Assembly (NCBI GenBank): GCA_036771835.1
Contig: DAIPGN010000014.1
Span: forward strand, 1-64,000
Length of the DNA stretch: 64,000 bases
Reading direction: 5' to 3'
Source of the DNA: UBA4877 sp002399285
GTDB lineage: Bacteria; Bacillota; Thermoanaerobacteria; Thermoanaerobacterales; UBA4877
Positions 51,782 through 60,891 of this stretch are shown here, piece by piece. Position 1 is the first letter of the stretch, and each line of letters begins with the position of its first letter. Made by a program: the position numbers and the translations under genes. The notes beneath the pieces are model-generated. The model had not been told where the DNA came from and searched no databases. It saw only the letters and a list, made by a program, of their open reading frames with translations.

Positions 51782-52468
51782 TTGAATATCCTGGTGTGTG
51801 ACGACGACAGGGAGATAGTAGACGCCATAGGCATATACCTCTCCAATGAGGGATATACGGTCTGCAAGGCATATAACGGCATAGACGCTCTTAAGGTACT
51901 GGAAGAGAAGGAGATACATCTCATCATACTGGACATAATGATGCCTCAGATGGATGGGATAAGGGCCCTGATAAAGATCAGGGAGGACAAGAATATCCCC
52001 GTCATCATGCTCTCGGCAAAATCGGAGAATATGGACAAGATAAACGGCCTGACACTGGGAGCGGACGACTATGTTACCAAGCCCTTCGATCCGCTGGAGC
52101 TGATAGCGCGGGTGAGGTCGCAGCTCAGAAGGTATACCTCTCTGGGAGGGATGGAGAGCAAGGCCAATGTGTTTGTGACGGGAGGGCTGGTGGTAGACGA
52201 CGACAGCAAGACCGTTACGGTCGACGGGGAGGAGGTAAGGCTCACTCCGGTGCAGTATAAGATACTTAAACTGCTTACCGCCAATGCGGGAAAGGTGTTT
52301 TCCATAGACGAGATATACGAGAGGGTATGGGAGGAGACTGCCTTTAACCCGGAGAATACGGTGGCGGTGCACATAAGGAAGATAAGGGAGAAGATCGAGA
52401 TAAACCCGAGAGAGCCAAAATATTTGAAGGTGGTGTGGGGGATTGGATACAAGGTCGAAAAATTATAG
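51782..52468 (+). CDS. OmpR-family response regulator (VanR-like)
   Basis: 228 residues starting at TTG 51782 behind GGGGTGA. Receiver with DDDREIVD acid cluster, phospho-Asp in LIILDIMMPQMDG and Lys in VTKPFD; winged helix ending VAVHIRKIREKIEINPREPKYLKVVWGIGYK. A consensus TATAAT is at 51745-51750. Its 3' end overlaps the histidine kinase by 26 bases. The target is unknown; VanR-type pairs often sense wall stress or antibiotics. Confidence 0.92.
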   Translation: MNILVCDDDREIVDAIGIYLSNEGYTVCKAYNGIDALKVLEEKEIHLIILDIMMPQMDGIRALIKIREDKNIPVIMLSAKSENMDKINGLTLGADDYVTKPFDPLELIARVRSQLRRYTSLGGMESKANVFVTGGLVVDDDSKTVTVDGEEVRLTPVQYKILKLLTANAGKVFSIDEIYERVWEETAFNPENTVAVHIRKIREKIEINPREPKYLKVVWGIGYKVEKL

Positions 52469-54374
52469 TCATTCTATCATAATAAAGGTTATCGTATTTG
52501 CCCTGGTGATAACATGCTTTACCGGGGCCATAGCGGAATTCATAAACGCGATAAACCGTGATGACAATATCTATCGAGAGAAGAGCTACTTTGAAAGCAG
52601 CCGATTCATGAATGACAGCAGCGATATAATGGGCCTGCTGGCGAAATGGACGGTAAAGGTCAATAACGTCACCTCGGGAACGCCGGCCGAAGGGGATATT
52701 GACGCCGACGTGTTCAACAAGAGGATGGGCGCATATGCCGGGGTGGTATATTATGCTAAGTACAACGGCACGATTTCCACCAACAGCAGCAAAGGGCCGG
52801 ACAGAAACTATTTCCGCTCGTTTCCCGCGTATATAATGGCCGACGGCCTGGCCGGGGATGTGGTCGATATGGAGGCCTTCCCAAAGGAGATCAAGGAAAG
52901 CAGGGTACATTACCGCCTGACCGACTCCGTGAGCAATATAGGCGGTACGGATGGAAAGGTATACGTGGGGTTTACCGACGACTTTCTCAAGCCACGCATA
53001 GCGGAATGGAAAGAGGAAAAGGCCGACGCGATGAACAGTGCGTATCTGATGCTTGCCTTTACCGTAGGCCTGATGGTGTCCTTCATATATCTTGTGACGG
53101 TCACCGGCAGGTATTCGTTTGATGATAAAGAGGTACACATGGGCGTGCTGGACGGCATGTATAACGACGTCACGGTGCTGCTGTGCATCGGGCTGATAGC
53201 TCTTTGGTTTATTCCGCTGGCTGCCGGTTTTGAGGCTTATACCTCCTCTCAGGTACTGGTGCCGATGACTGCATTTATCGCGGTGCCGGGGCTTATACTG
53301 GTGCTTTCGCTGGTAAAGCATATAAAGAACGGGACTCTGTTCAAACATTCCCTTATTTATATCCTGGGCTCCAAAATATATTGGGTTATCAAGGCGGCGC
53401 TCAGCAACGGCGACGTCGGCCGCAAGACTTTCATCATAATTGCGGTCTATTCGGTGCTGATATACGCCACCCGTTCCTTCTTTCCCATAATTATGGCGAT
53501 AGGGCTGTGGTATTCCATGAAAAAGGCAAATGCCTTCAGCGTCATAAGAAAGGGGACGGAGAGGATCAGAAACGGCGAGCTAGATTACAAGATAGTGCCG
53601 GACGACGGCGGCGAACTGGCGGAGTTGGCCGACGATATAAACAGCATAGCCGACGGACTGAATAAGGCCGTGGATGATGAGGTGAAGAGCGAGCGGCTGA
53701 AGACGGAGCTCATCACGAACGTGTCCCACGACATAAGGACGCCGCTGACGTCCATCATCACCTATGTGGATCTGCTCAAAAATGAAAGGGACCAGGCCAA
53801 GGCGGAGGAATACGTCGGTATAATAGATCAAAAGGCACAGAGGCTAAAGGCGCTTACCGACGATCTCTTCGAGGCGTCCAAGGCTGCCAGCGGAGACATA
53901 CCCATAAACTATGAGAAGATAGACATTGCCTCGCTGATAGAGCAGGGCATGGGAGAGATGAACGACAAGGTGGAGCAGTCGGGCCTGGACTTCAGGATAA
54001 GCTCGCCGGAGGATAAGCTGTATGTCAGGGCCGACGGAAAACTGCTGTGGAGGGCGATAGAAAATCTGCTTTCCAATATATTAAAATATGCCTTGGCGGA
54101 TTCCAGGGTATATGTGGATATCGACGAAGAAGGCGATAGGGTGGAGCTGGAACTCAAAAATATTTCCGCCTACGAGCTCAATATGTCCCCCGACGAGCTG
54201 ATGGAGAGGTTCAAGAGGGGCGACGAATCCCGCAGCAGCCAGGGCAGCGGCCTGGGCCTGTCCATAGCCAAGAGCCTGGTCGAAATGCAGGGAGGATGGT
54301 TCGGCATAGAGATAGACGGGGATCTTTTCAAGGCTATTATCACGATGCCGAAATATCAGGATGCAGACCGATGA
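52443..54374 (+). CDS. Sensor histidine kinase with extracellular domain and multiple membrane helices
   Basis: 643 residues from TTG 52443. The N-terminal helix (about 11-30) and extracellular region (about 35-195) are followed by a cluster of about five more helices (200-360), unusual for a VanS-type kinase. Then come HAMP-like linker, HisKA (NVSHDIRTPLTSIITYVD) and HATPase with GSGLGLSIAKSLVE. The N box reads ENLLSNILKYA. The last codons lie inside a palindromic repeat (54364), which provides the stop codon. Confidence 0.9.
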   Translation: MDTRSKNYSHSIIIKVIVFALVITCFTGAIAEFINAINRDDNIYREKSYFESSRFMNDSSDIMGLLAKWTVKVNNVTSGTPAEGDIDADVFNKRMGAYAGVVYYAKYNGTISTNSSKGPDRNYFRSFPAYIMADGLAGDVVDMEAFPKEIKESRVHYRLTDSVSNIGGTDGKVYVGFTDDFLKPRIAEWKEEKADAMNSAYLMLAFTVGLMVSFIYLVTVTGRYSFDDKEVHMGVLDGMYNDVTVLLCIGLIALWFIPLAAGFEAYTSSQVLVPMTAFIAVPGLILVLSLVKHIKNGTLFKHSLIYILGSKIYWVIKAALSNGDVGRKTFIIIAVYSVLIYATRSFFPIIMAIGLWYSMKKANAFSVIRKGTERIRNGELDYKIVPDDGGELAELADDINSIADGLNKAVDDEVKSERLKTELITNVSHDIRTPLTSIITYVDLLKNERDQAKAEEYVGIIDQKAQRLKALTDDLFEASKAASGDIPINYEKIDIASLIEQGMGEMNDKVEQSGLDFRISSPEDKLYVRADGKLLWRAIENLLSNILKYALADSRVYVDIDEEGDRVELELKNISAYELNMSPDELMERFKRGDESRSSQGSGLGLSIAKSLVEMQGGWFGIEIDGDLFKAIITMPKYQDADR

Positions 54375-54442
54375 CAATCTCGCGCGTCAGATTGCAGACA
54401 AATTAACAGGCCGCCTAGTCTTGTACGATTTGCCGCAGTCTG
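54364..54442. repeat. Palindromic intergenic repeat, copy C (79 bp)
   Basis: CAGACCGATGACAATCTCGCGC to TTTGCCGCAGTCTG, in the opposite orientation to copy E with an internal insertion. It begins eight bases before the histidine kinase stop codon TGA at 54372. Confidence 0.75.
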
Positions 54443-54468
54443 AAGTTAGAAGGTAACTAATGGTGATT

Positions 54469-54496
54469 CGGTGATCTTTGCAGATCACCGTTTTTT
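54469..54496 (+). terminator. Terminator after the histidine kinase
   Basis: CGGTGATCT and AGATCACCG form a 9-bp stem with a TTGC loop and six T. Confidence 0.92.
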
Positions 54497-54557
54497 ATAC
54501 AATTGACTTATGGGTTATAATGGGTATTAGTTGATTTTGTATAATGAGAGGTGCGCT

Positions 54558-56723
54558 ATGGATATTACATTGAAGCTGGCGAAGGAGTTTGACAAACGGC
54601 CCGGCCAGGTGGCCGAGACGATAAAACTGATCGATGCGGGCAACACCATACCCTTTATAGCCCGGTACAGGAAGGAGGCTACCGGAGGCCTGTCCGACGA
54701 GGTGCTAAGGGACCTCTTTGACAGGCTTACATACCTGAGGAATCTCCAGTCGAGAAGGCAGGAGGTGATCAGGCTGGTAGACGAACAGGGCAAGCTCACT
54801 GAGGAGCTGAGGAAGGAGATAGAGGAAGCCGAGGTGCTGCAGAGGCTGGAGGACCTTTACCGGCCGTTCCGCCAAAAGCGCAGGACGAGGGCGGCCATGG
54901 CGGAGGAGAAGGGCCTCAGGCCGCTTGCGGAGATCATCATGGAGCAGAAGCAGACGGACGGGACGGCGGAGGAGCTGGCCGGGCCGTACATAAACCCCGA
55001 GCTGGGCGTCGAGACCGCACAGGATGCCCTGTCGGGTGCCCGGGACATCATCGCCGAGATGATATCGGACAATGCGGAGTACCGTGAAAAGATAAGGGGC
55101 ATATGTTTTGCGGAGGGCATCATAAAGAGCAAGGCGGCGAACAGTGAAGAGCAGACCGTCTACGAGATGTACTATGATTTTGCCGAACCGGTGCAAAAAA
55201 TCGCCGATCACCGTATTCTTGCCATAGACAGGGGAGACAGGGAAAAGAAACTCAAAATGAGCATAGCCGTTCCCGATGAAAGCATCGTCGCATATTTGAA
55301 AGAAAAGGTGATCGTCAATGAAAAGGCTGTAACGGCGCATATGCTGGAGGAGTCTATAGAGGACTCATACGGCAGGTTGATAGCTCCGTCAATAAAGCGG
55401 GAGGTGTGGGCTGCGCTTACCGAACGGGCACAGGACGACGCCATAAAGGTGTTTGCGAAAAACACAAAGGCTCTGTTCATGACTCCCCCTGTCAAAGAGG
55501 CGAGGGTACTTGCCATAGACCCGGGATACAGGACGGGATGCAAGGCTGCCGTGCTGGATGAAACGGGGAAGCTGCTGGACTATGCGACGATATATCCGAC
55601 CAAGCCGCACAACAAAGTCGAAGAGTCCAAGCGCACACTGGAAGCGCTTATAGAGAAATACGGCGTCGATCTGATATCCATAGGAAACGGCACGGCCTCG
55701 CGGGAGACCGAGTCTGTGGTATCGGACATGCTCAAGCAAATGGATAAAGAGGTGTATTACACATTCGTCAGCGAAGCTGGGGCGTCGGTGTATTCCGCAT
55801 CCAAGCTCGCTACGGAGGAGTACCCCGACATAGACGTGTCCATAAGGGGTGCCATCTCCATAGGCCGCAGACTGCAGGACCCTCTGGCCGAGCTGGTAAA
55901 GATCGATCCCATGAGCATAGGCGTGGGGCAGTATCAGCATGATCTCAACCAGGCCAGGCTCAGGGAGGCGCTCAAGGGCGTGATAGAGGACTGCGTGAAC
56001 AGGGTGGGCGTGAACGTGAATACGGCGACGCCTTCCCTGCTGCAGTATGTGGCCGGCATCACTCCCACGGTCGCCCGGAACATTGTAAAGTACCGGGATG
56101 AAAACGGGAAATTTGCGGACAGGTCGCAGCTCAAGAAGGTAAGCAGGCTGGGCGACAAGGTGTTCGAGCAGTGCGCCGGTTTTCTGCGCATACCCGAAGC
56201 GGATAACTTTCTGGACAATACCGCCGTGCATCCCGAGTCCTACGAGGCAACTCTAAAGCTTCTGGACTATCTTAAATTTACTGAGGAAGAGATAGCGGGC
56301 GGCGGACTTAAGGACATAGACGGCAGGATAAGGGATAATGCGGACGTAAACGGAAAGGTGGGGCCGCTGGCGGACAGGCTGGGCGTAGGGATTCCCACGC
56401 TGAAGGACATAATAGCGGAGCTGAAGCGGCCGGGCCGTGATCCCAGGGACGAAATGCCCAAACCGGTATTCAGAAGCGACGTCCTGAGCATAGAGGACTT
56501 AAGGCCGGATATGATCCTGACCGGAACTGTGCGCAATGTGGTGGACTTCGGCGCCTTTGTGGATATAGGAGTAAAACAGGACGGCCTGGTACACATATCC
56601 CAGATGAGCGACCGCTTCGTCAAAAATCCCATGGACATCGTATCGGTTGGAGACGAGGTAAAGGTAAGAATAGTAGAGGTCGATCCCGGGAGGAACAGGA
56701 TATCTCTAAGCATGAGGATATAA
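54558..56723 (+). CDS. tex: Tex-family RNA-binding transcription accessory protein
   Basis: 721 residues: N-terminal helical domain, RNase H-like YqgF fold (RVLAIDPGYRTGCKAAVLD, about 318), helix-hairpin-helix repeats (NVNTATPSLLQYVAGITPTVARNIVKYR, about 490) and a C-terminal S1 domain (VDFGAFVDIGVKQDGLVHISQMSDRFV). Tex binds RNA and transcription complexes. ATG 54558 follows GAGAGGTG. Core-like composition; it is the last core gene before the AT-rich operon. Confidence 0.95.
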   Translation: MDITLKLAKEFDKRPGQVAETIKLIDAGNTIPFIARYRKEATGGLSDEVLRDLFDRLTYLRNLQSRRQEVIRLVDEQGKLTEELRKEIEEAEVLQRLEDLYRPFRQKRRTRAAMAEEKGLRPLAEIIMEQKQTDGTAEELAGPYINPELGVETAQDALSGARDIIAEMISDNAEYREKIRGICFAEGIIKSKAANSEEQTVYEMYYDFAEPVQKIADHRILAIDRGDREKKLKMSIAVPDESIVAYLKEKVIVNEKAVTAHMLEESIEDSYGRLIAPSIKREVWAALTERAQDDAIKVFAKNTKALFMTPPVKEARVLAIDPGYRTGCKAAVLDETGKLLDYATIYPTKPHNKVEESKRTLEALIEKYGVDLISIGNGTASRETESVVSDMLKQMDKEVYYTFVSEAGASVYSASKLATEEYPDIDVSIRGAISIGRRLQDPLAELVKIDPMSIGVGQYQHDLNQARLREALKGVIEDCVNRVGVNVNTATPSLLQYVAGITPTVARNIVKYRDENGKFADRSQLKKVSRLGDKVFEQCAGFLRIPEADNFLDNTAVHPESYEATLKLLDYLKFTEEEIAGGGLKDIDGRIRDNADVNGKVGPLADRLGVGIPTLKDIIAELKRPGRDPRDEMPKPVFRSDVLSIEDLRPDMILTGTVRNVVDFGAFVDIGVKQDGLVHISQMSDRFVKNPMDIVSVGDEVKVRIVEVDPGRNRISLSMRI

Positions 56724-56825
56724 CCCGGCATAAATCAAATGTTCCATAAGCACTTTAAGGACAACATGATTATGGACAGCTTTACCAATTCTCAATATAT
56801 TAATTAGCTTTAATACATATCTTGT

Positions 56826-56868
56826 GCTGAATGCGTCGTAGGGAGACGGGTCATTCAGCCTTTTTATT
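56826..56868 (+). terminator. Terminator after tex
   Basis: GCTGAAT and ATTCAGC (7 bp) enclose a CGTC/GACG inner helix and are followed by CTTTTTATTT. The rest of the 56724-57048 gap is AT-rich and shows no gene. Confidence 0.75.
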
Positions 56869-57004
56869 TATGCGAAATATTAAAAAGTGTGTATAGAAGA
56901 TTGATTTATGATTATTTCCAAGAATTCAGACATAGTAAATATGGTAGGAATTATGGATAATCTCATATTTTCATGTATTTATGCAGGAAATGAGATGGAC
57001 ATTT

Positions 57005-57034
57005 TGTTTTTACCTGGAATATAGATGATATAAT
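57005..57034 (+). promoter_or_regulatory. Candidate sigma-A promoter of the PRD operon
   Basis: TTGTTT (57005-57010), 18 bp, TATAAT (57029-57034), 15 bp before the first ATG. Confidence 0.5.
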
Positions 57035-57048
57035 AAAAAAGGAGTTGA

Positions 57049-58869
57049 ATGAATATGCAGCTGTCGCAAAGACAACAAAAAATCTTGGAGATAATTATGG
57101 ACGGAGCGATAACGGAACCATCAAAGTTCATGGACGAGTTTGGGGTAACTCGCAGGACCATATACAATGACCTTAAGGAAATCGGTGAATGGACCCATAA
57201 CAATGGTATAAACTTTGAATACTCCAAAGATAAGATTTTTTTCAGCGATGAGCCCTCTGTCAAAAAGACAAAAGAGCTTATGGAAGATATAAAACCAAAT
57301 CTTATCCCTTTAAATCAGTATAGCCGAGTAATTTTGGTTTTGACTTTACTTTTTGTTAACGACGAAGGTATGAGTCTAAAAAGAATAAACAAAAAAGTAG
57401 GTATGAGCCGGGCTACCTTTTATCGTGATTTGCCATTTATAAAAAGATGGCTTGAACCTTTTGATCTGCAGGTACATATTGACAAAGAAATAGGGGTTAG
57501 GCTTACGGGAGAAGAAAATGATATAAGGGAAGCCATGACTTCTCTGATACTGCAAATTTTTGAACATTATGATGCGGTCGAGCTTTTGCAGCAGGAAAAG
57601 CCTTTTATATACCTTGGCAGTGAAAAAAGGGCCATTCTCGACGAGTATGTTTCCGTTATACCTGCTTCCGCAGTTAAAGTTATAGCCGGCAGGCTGTATA
57701 GTATGAATAAAGACCTTAACAGCAACCTCATACAGCACATGTACATGCATGAGGACAGCTTCATTATCATACTTTCAACAATAACCATCTTGAGATTTAA
57801 TAAAGGTCATTCCGTAAGACCCAAGAATATATCGGGCGATTGGTCAAGTTGGGCTGACACGGTAATAAAGTATCTTACCGACGGATTTAATTTGCCCGAA
57901 GATGAAATTCGCTATCTTGCCGCTCATTATCAACATACAAGGCGAAATTACTATACTCAAAAACCGGAAGAAAACGCCATGGATAAAGCTATAATAAGTT
58001 TTCTTGAGGATATGTCCATAAGATGCAATTATATGTTTATAAATAATGATGAGCTCTTTCAGAACATAAAGACGCATTTGTATGTTTCGGTAAAAAGATA
58101 CAAGAATGGCATAAGGGAAATCAACCCCTTAAAGGGAATGATATTAGAAAAATTTCCGGAACTTTTTAACGAATGTGAAAAAGCAGTCAAGGTGTTTTAT
58201 CCATTTCTGGGAGAAATAAATGACGATGAAATAGGATACTTGGTTTTATATTTAGCAGCCGAAAAGTACTCTGAAAACGATAAAAAAAGAGTTTATATCG
58301 TATGTACCACCGGGAAAGGGAGCTCCGAACTATTAAAGACAACCTTATCAAAACGCTTTTCACAAATCGAGATATTAGGAACTATCAATATGAAAGAAGC
58401 GGCGGAACTGAAGGCAGGGGAAGCGGATTTTATACTATCGACCACATTTTTTTATCATGAAGAGATACCGGTAATAAGGATAACCCCTCTGCTTTTGGAT
58501 GAGGATGTTAAGAAAATAAGTAATTTTTTAGATAACAAAGTGCAGCCTGAGATTTTAACGGCTTCAGGGAATAAGATGGATTATTTCTTTGAATATATGG
58601 TCCTTCTTACAGATTGCGTAAATATCGTCCAGGCAATGAATGAAAAATTAGGCAGAATAGATAATGAGGTCTTTATAAGCCTGACGATACATCTGATGAT
58701 GAGAATGCAAAGAGATGACACAGATCCTTTGGAAGGTATTGATCCTAAAAAGCTCAATGGAATGGAAAAAGTAATATTCGACATTATATGCCCCCTTTAC
58801 GCAAAGTACAATAAATACGTTTTGAGATATGACATAAACTCTATTAAAACCTACTATAAACAGGAGTGA
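57049..58869 (+). CDS. BglG/MtlR-type PRD transcriptional regulator
   Basis: 606 residues: two N-terminal helix-turn-helix units (about 5-50 and 95-140), PRD-like domains (about 190-300 and 330-410; HMYMHED, NIKTHLYVSVKRYKNGI), an EIIB-like domain with CTTGKGSSELL (about 420) and a C-terminal PRD-like end (ISLTIHLMMRMQRD). It is a DNA-binding activator tuned by PTS phosphorylation. In the second PRD the second motif reads LVLYLAAE, with Tyr where His is usual. It heads an operon with no PTS permease visible. AAGGAG lies upstream of ATG 57049; ATG 57055 is an alternative. Confidence 0.85.
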   Translation: MNMQLSQRQQKILEIIMDGAITEPSKFMDEFGVTRRTIYNDLKEIGEWTHNNGINFEYSKDKIFFSDEPSVKKTKELMEDIKPNLIPLNQYSRVILVLTLLFVNDEGMSLKRINKKVGMSRATFYRDLPFIKRWLEPFDLQVHIDKEIGVRLTGEENDIREAMTSLILQIFEHYDAVELLQQEKPFIYLGSEKRAILDEYVSVIPASAVKVIAGRLYSMNKDLNSNLIQHMYMHEDSFIIILSTITILRFNKGHSVRPKNISGDWSSWADTVIKYLTDGFNLPEDEIRYLAAHYQHTRRNYYTQKPEENAMDKAIISFLEDMSIRCNYMFINNDELFQNIKTHLYVSVKRYKNGIREINPLKGMILEKFPELFNECEKAVKVFYPFLGEINDDEIGYLVLYLAAEKYSENDKKRVYIVCTTGKGSSELLKTTLSKRFSQIEILGTINMKEAAELKAGEADFILSTTFFYHEEIPVIRITPLLLDEDVKKISNFLDNKVQPEILTASGNKMDYFFEYMVLLTDCVNIVQAMNEKLGRIDNEVFISLTIHLMMRMQRDDTDPLEGIDPKKLNGMEKVIFDIICPLYAKYNKYVLRYDINSIKTYYKQE

Positions 58870-58873
58870 TAAT

Positions 58874-59998
58874 ATGCGGATCAAACTTGAAAACGGAAAA
58901 TTGATAAGCGGTATGGGCAGTGCCAATAAAACGGTTGATATGGTTATTGAAGACGGCATAATCAGCATGATAGGAGATGCGACGGAAATAAATGCCGATA
59001 AGACTGTAGACTGTTCGGGCAAATTCATAGTACCGTCCGTTACGGACATACATACCCATGTCTATCCGGGGAAAACCGCATTGGGTGTTGAAGCTGATGA
59101 AATAGGAATCAATCAGGGAGCCGGTACCATCGTAGATGCGGGTAGTGCGGGCTGCGATGATTATCCCGAGTTTTATGAAGAAGTGATAAAAAAGGCGCAT
59201 ACCAGCGTAAAAGCATTTATTAATTATTCCAAAATCGGGCTTACAAAAGACGGCATGGAGCTATCAAAGATATCATATTTTGATGAGGACAAGCTTACGG
59301 GGGTCATAGAAAAATATCCTCAAAGTATCGTGGGAATTAAACTTAGGGCAAGCGCAAGCGTAGTAGGTGATTTGGGTATTGAGGCCATAAAGAGGGGGGT
59401 CAATTTTGCGCGGAGGGTTAAGCTGCCGGTCATGGTACATATCGGAAATTATCCGCCTGCAATAGAAGAGATTCTTCCCTTACTTGGGAAAGGAGATATA
59501 GTCACTCATATTTTTCATGGTAAAAACGGCGGGATTTTAACAGAAAAAGGGAGCGTCAAATCCATTGTAAGACAAAAATATGAAGAAGGTGTGATTTATG
59601 ATATAGGTCATGGTTCTGCAAGCTTTGATTTTGGAACGGCTGAAAGGGGAATAAAAGAAGGCATAATACCGTTTACGATCTCGAGTGATTTACATGCAAG
59701 AAGTTTTAAAACGAAGCTCAGAAGTCTTTCGGAGGTTATGACAAAATGTCTTATCTGCGGCATGGAAGAAAGGGATATTATCAAAGCTGTAACCTTAAAT
59801 CCAACACGTATAACAGGCGGCACAAGCCATATTTTTGAGGGACAAAGAGCCGCCATAGCTGTGATTGAGGTTTTGCCTATAAAAAGTTCTTATAACTGTA
59901 ATACCGGAAAATCATATACTTCCGACAGATCCTTTAATATATCGCTCGCATCGGATAAAAATGGCAATATCAGAGAGATCAGTTCCCAAGTTGTTTAG
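58874..59998 (+). CDS. Amidohydrolase/deacetylase-type metallohydrolase
   Basis: 374 residues of the amidohydrolase superfamily. DIHTHVYPG gives the first metal His pair, GIKLRAS the Lys that is carboxylated, HIGNYPP and HIFHGK further His ligands, and SSDLHA the Asp. It matches the family found with SelA-like and KDGP aldolase-like genes in Enterococcus and Aeromonas (EF_0837/AHA_3915 type, from memory). It probably removes an acyl group from an amino sugar or acid. Five bases after the regulator; AGGAGTGAT upstream. Confidence 0.82.
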   Translation: MRIKLENGKLISGMGSANKTVDMVIEDGIISMIGDATEINADKTVDCSGKFIVPSVTDIHTHVYPGKTALGVEADEIGINQGAGTIVDAGSAGCDDYPEFYEEVIKKAHTSVKAFINYSKIGLTKDGMELSKISYFDEDKLTGVIEKYPQSIVGIKLRASASVVGDLGIEAIKRGVNFARRVKLPVMVHIGNYPPAIEEILPLLGKGDIVTHIFHGKNGGILTEKGSVKSIVRQKYEEGVIYDIGHGSASFDFGTAERGIKEGIIPFTISSDLHARSFKTKLRSLSEVMTKCLICGMEERDIIKAVTLNPTRITGGTSHIFEGQRAAIAVIEVLPIKSSYNCNTGKSYTSDRSFNISLASDKNGNIREISSQVV

Positions 59999-60038
59999 TA
60001 CGAGCCAACTATATTTATCGATCAAGGAGTTTTATAAA

Positions 60039-60143
60039 TTGTGCTGCTTATGTAGCAGAATTATTGAAGAGGAGCAGTATAGCGAAAAATTTCATTATAC
60101 AGAGGTACATAAATGGGAAAATATGACTACGACGACATTATAA
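60039..60143 (+). CDS. Possible 34-residue cysteine-rich peptide
   Basis: A frame starts at TTG 60039, nine bases after AAGGAG, and overlaps the PRD gene by 31 bases. It begins MCCLCSRIIEEEQ and ends in MTTTTL. The good ribosome site and CxxC-like start are suggestive, but it may only couple translation to the next gene. Confidence 0.25.
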   Translation: MCCLCSRIIEEEQYSEKFHYTEVHKWENMTTTTL

Positions 60144-60511
60144 AAGTAATTGACGAAAGAACGAGGGATTGGAGTCTTGATAAATCCGAAAAAGATTCTC
60201 TTAATAAGAAACTTATAGATATTATGAACTATTGCGAGAAGGAGGGAATAATCTTTGATGATACGGCAGGCCCCGTATTCGTTACGCACTTGATCACACT
60301 GTATGGACGCGTTAAGCAAAATCAATTTGTGGATTTAGAGATAAACCTTACGGATGAAATAAGTGTGGAATCATTAAGGCTTGCGGAAAAGATATCTTCT
60401 TATATTGAATCACAGTATGGAAGCAAAATACCAAAAACCGAGACTGCATTGATTGCAACACATTTGGGTGCGATGCAGCTCAGATTAAATGAAGAGAAAG
60501 GTGAGGTGTGA
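60113..60511 (+). CDS. Stand-alone PRD-domain protein
   Basis: 132 residues forming a single PTS regulation domain: FVTHLITLYGRVKQ and ALIATHLGAMQLR carry the two phosphorylatable His of the fold. There is no DNA- or RNA-binding domain. It matches the EF_0829-type PRD protein of the related operon (from memory). It may sense phosphate flow and act on its partner proteins. AGAGG upstream of ATG 60113. Confidence 0.78.
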   Translation: MGKYDYDDIIKVIDERTRDWSLDKSEKDSLNKKLIDIMNYCEKEGIIFDDTAGPVFVTHLITLYGRVKQNQFVDLEINLTDEISVESLRLAEKISSYIESQYGSKIPKTETALIATHLGAMQLRLNEEKGEV

Positions 60512-60891
60512 TGAAAGACAAGGTGAAAGTGGTCATTGCCCATCGAATGGGGAAGGGACAGAATGTGGCAAAGGGGGTCGAAGCAGCGGGAGGAGAAGCG
60601 ATTGTAATACCTGGTATAGGGGCTGACATGAAGCTTGGAAAAGTCATGCATGATGAAAATGCGGATCTGGGCATAAGCTTCTGCGGCGGCGGCGGCGGCG
60701 GAGCGCTGGCTGCAAAAAACCAGTATGGGTACAATGCAACATATGATCTGAGATCAGTTGTGGCGGGAGTTAATGCTGTAAACAACGGATATGTAGCATT
60801 AGGTTTCGGCTTCATGGATACTGAAGAATTAGGGAAGGCCATAGTTGAAGCGTATTATAAAAAATACGGAAGTGAAATGGGTGGAAAATAA
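60511..60891 (+). CDS. Glycine-rich SFCGS family protein
   Basis: 126 residues, start ATG 60511 overlapping the PRD stop. The hallmark ISFCGGGGGGALAAKNQYGYNA is at about residues 52-73. The family occurs only with the surrounding genes, function unknown; the fold could be a small sugar-phosphate or phosphocarrier protein. AGGTGAGGTG upstream. Confidence 0.8.
   Translation: MKDKVKVVIAHRMGKGQNVAKGVEAAGGEAIVIPGIGADMKLGKVMHDENADLGISFCGGGGGGALAAKNQYGYNATYDLRSVVAGVNAVNNGYVALGFGFMDTEELGKAIVEAYYKKYGSEMGGK

Noticed and set aside
30921..54442. CRISPR array
   Set aside because: The repeats are single copies kilobases apart, divergent and palindromic, with no spacer arrangement and no cas genes.
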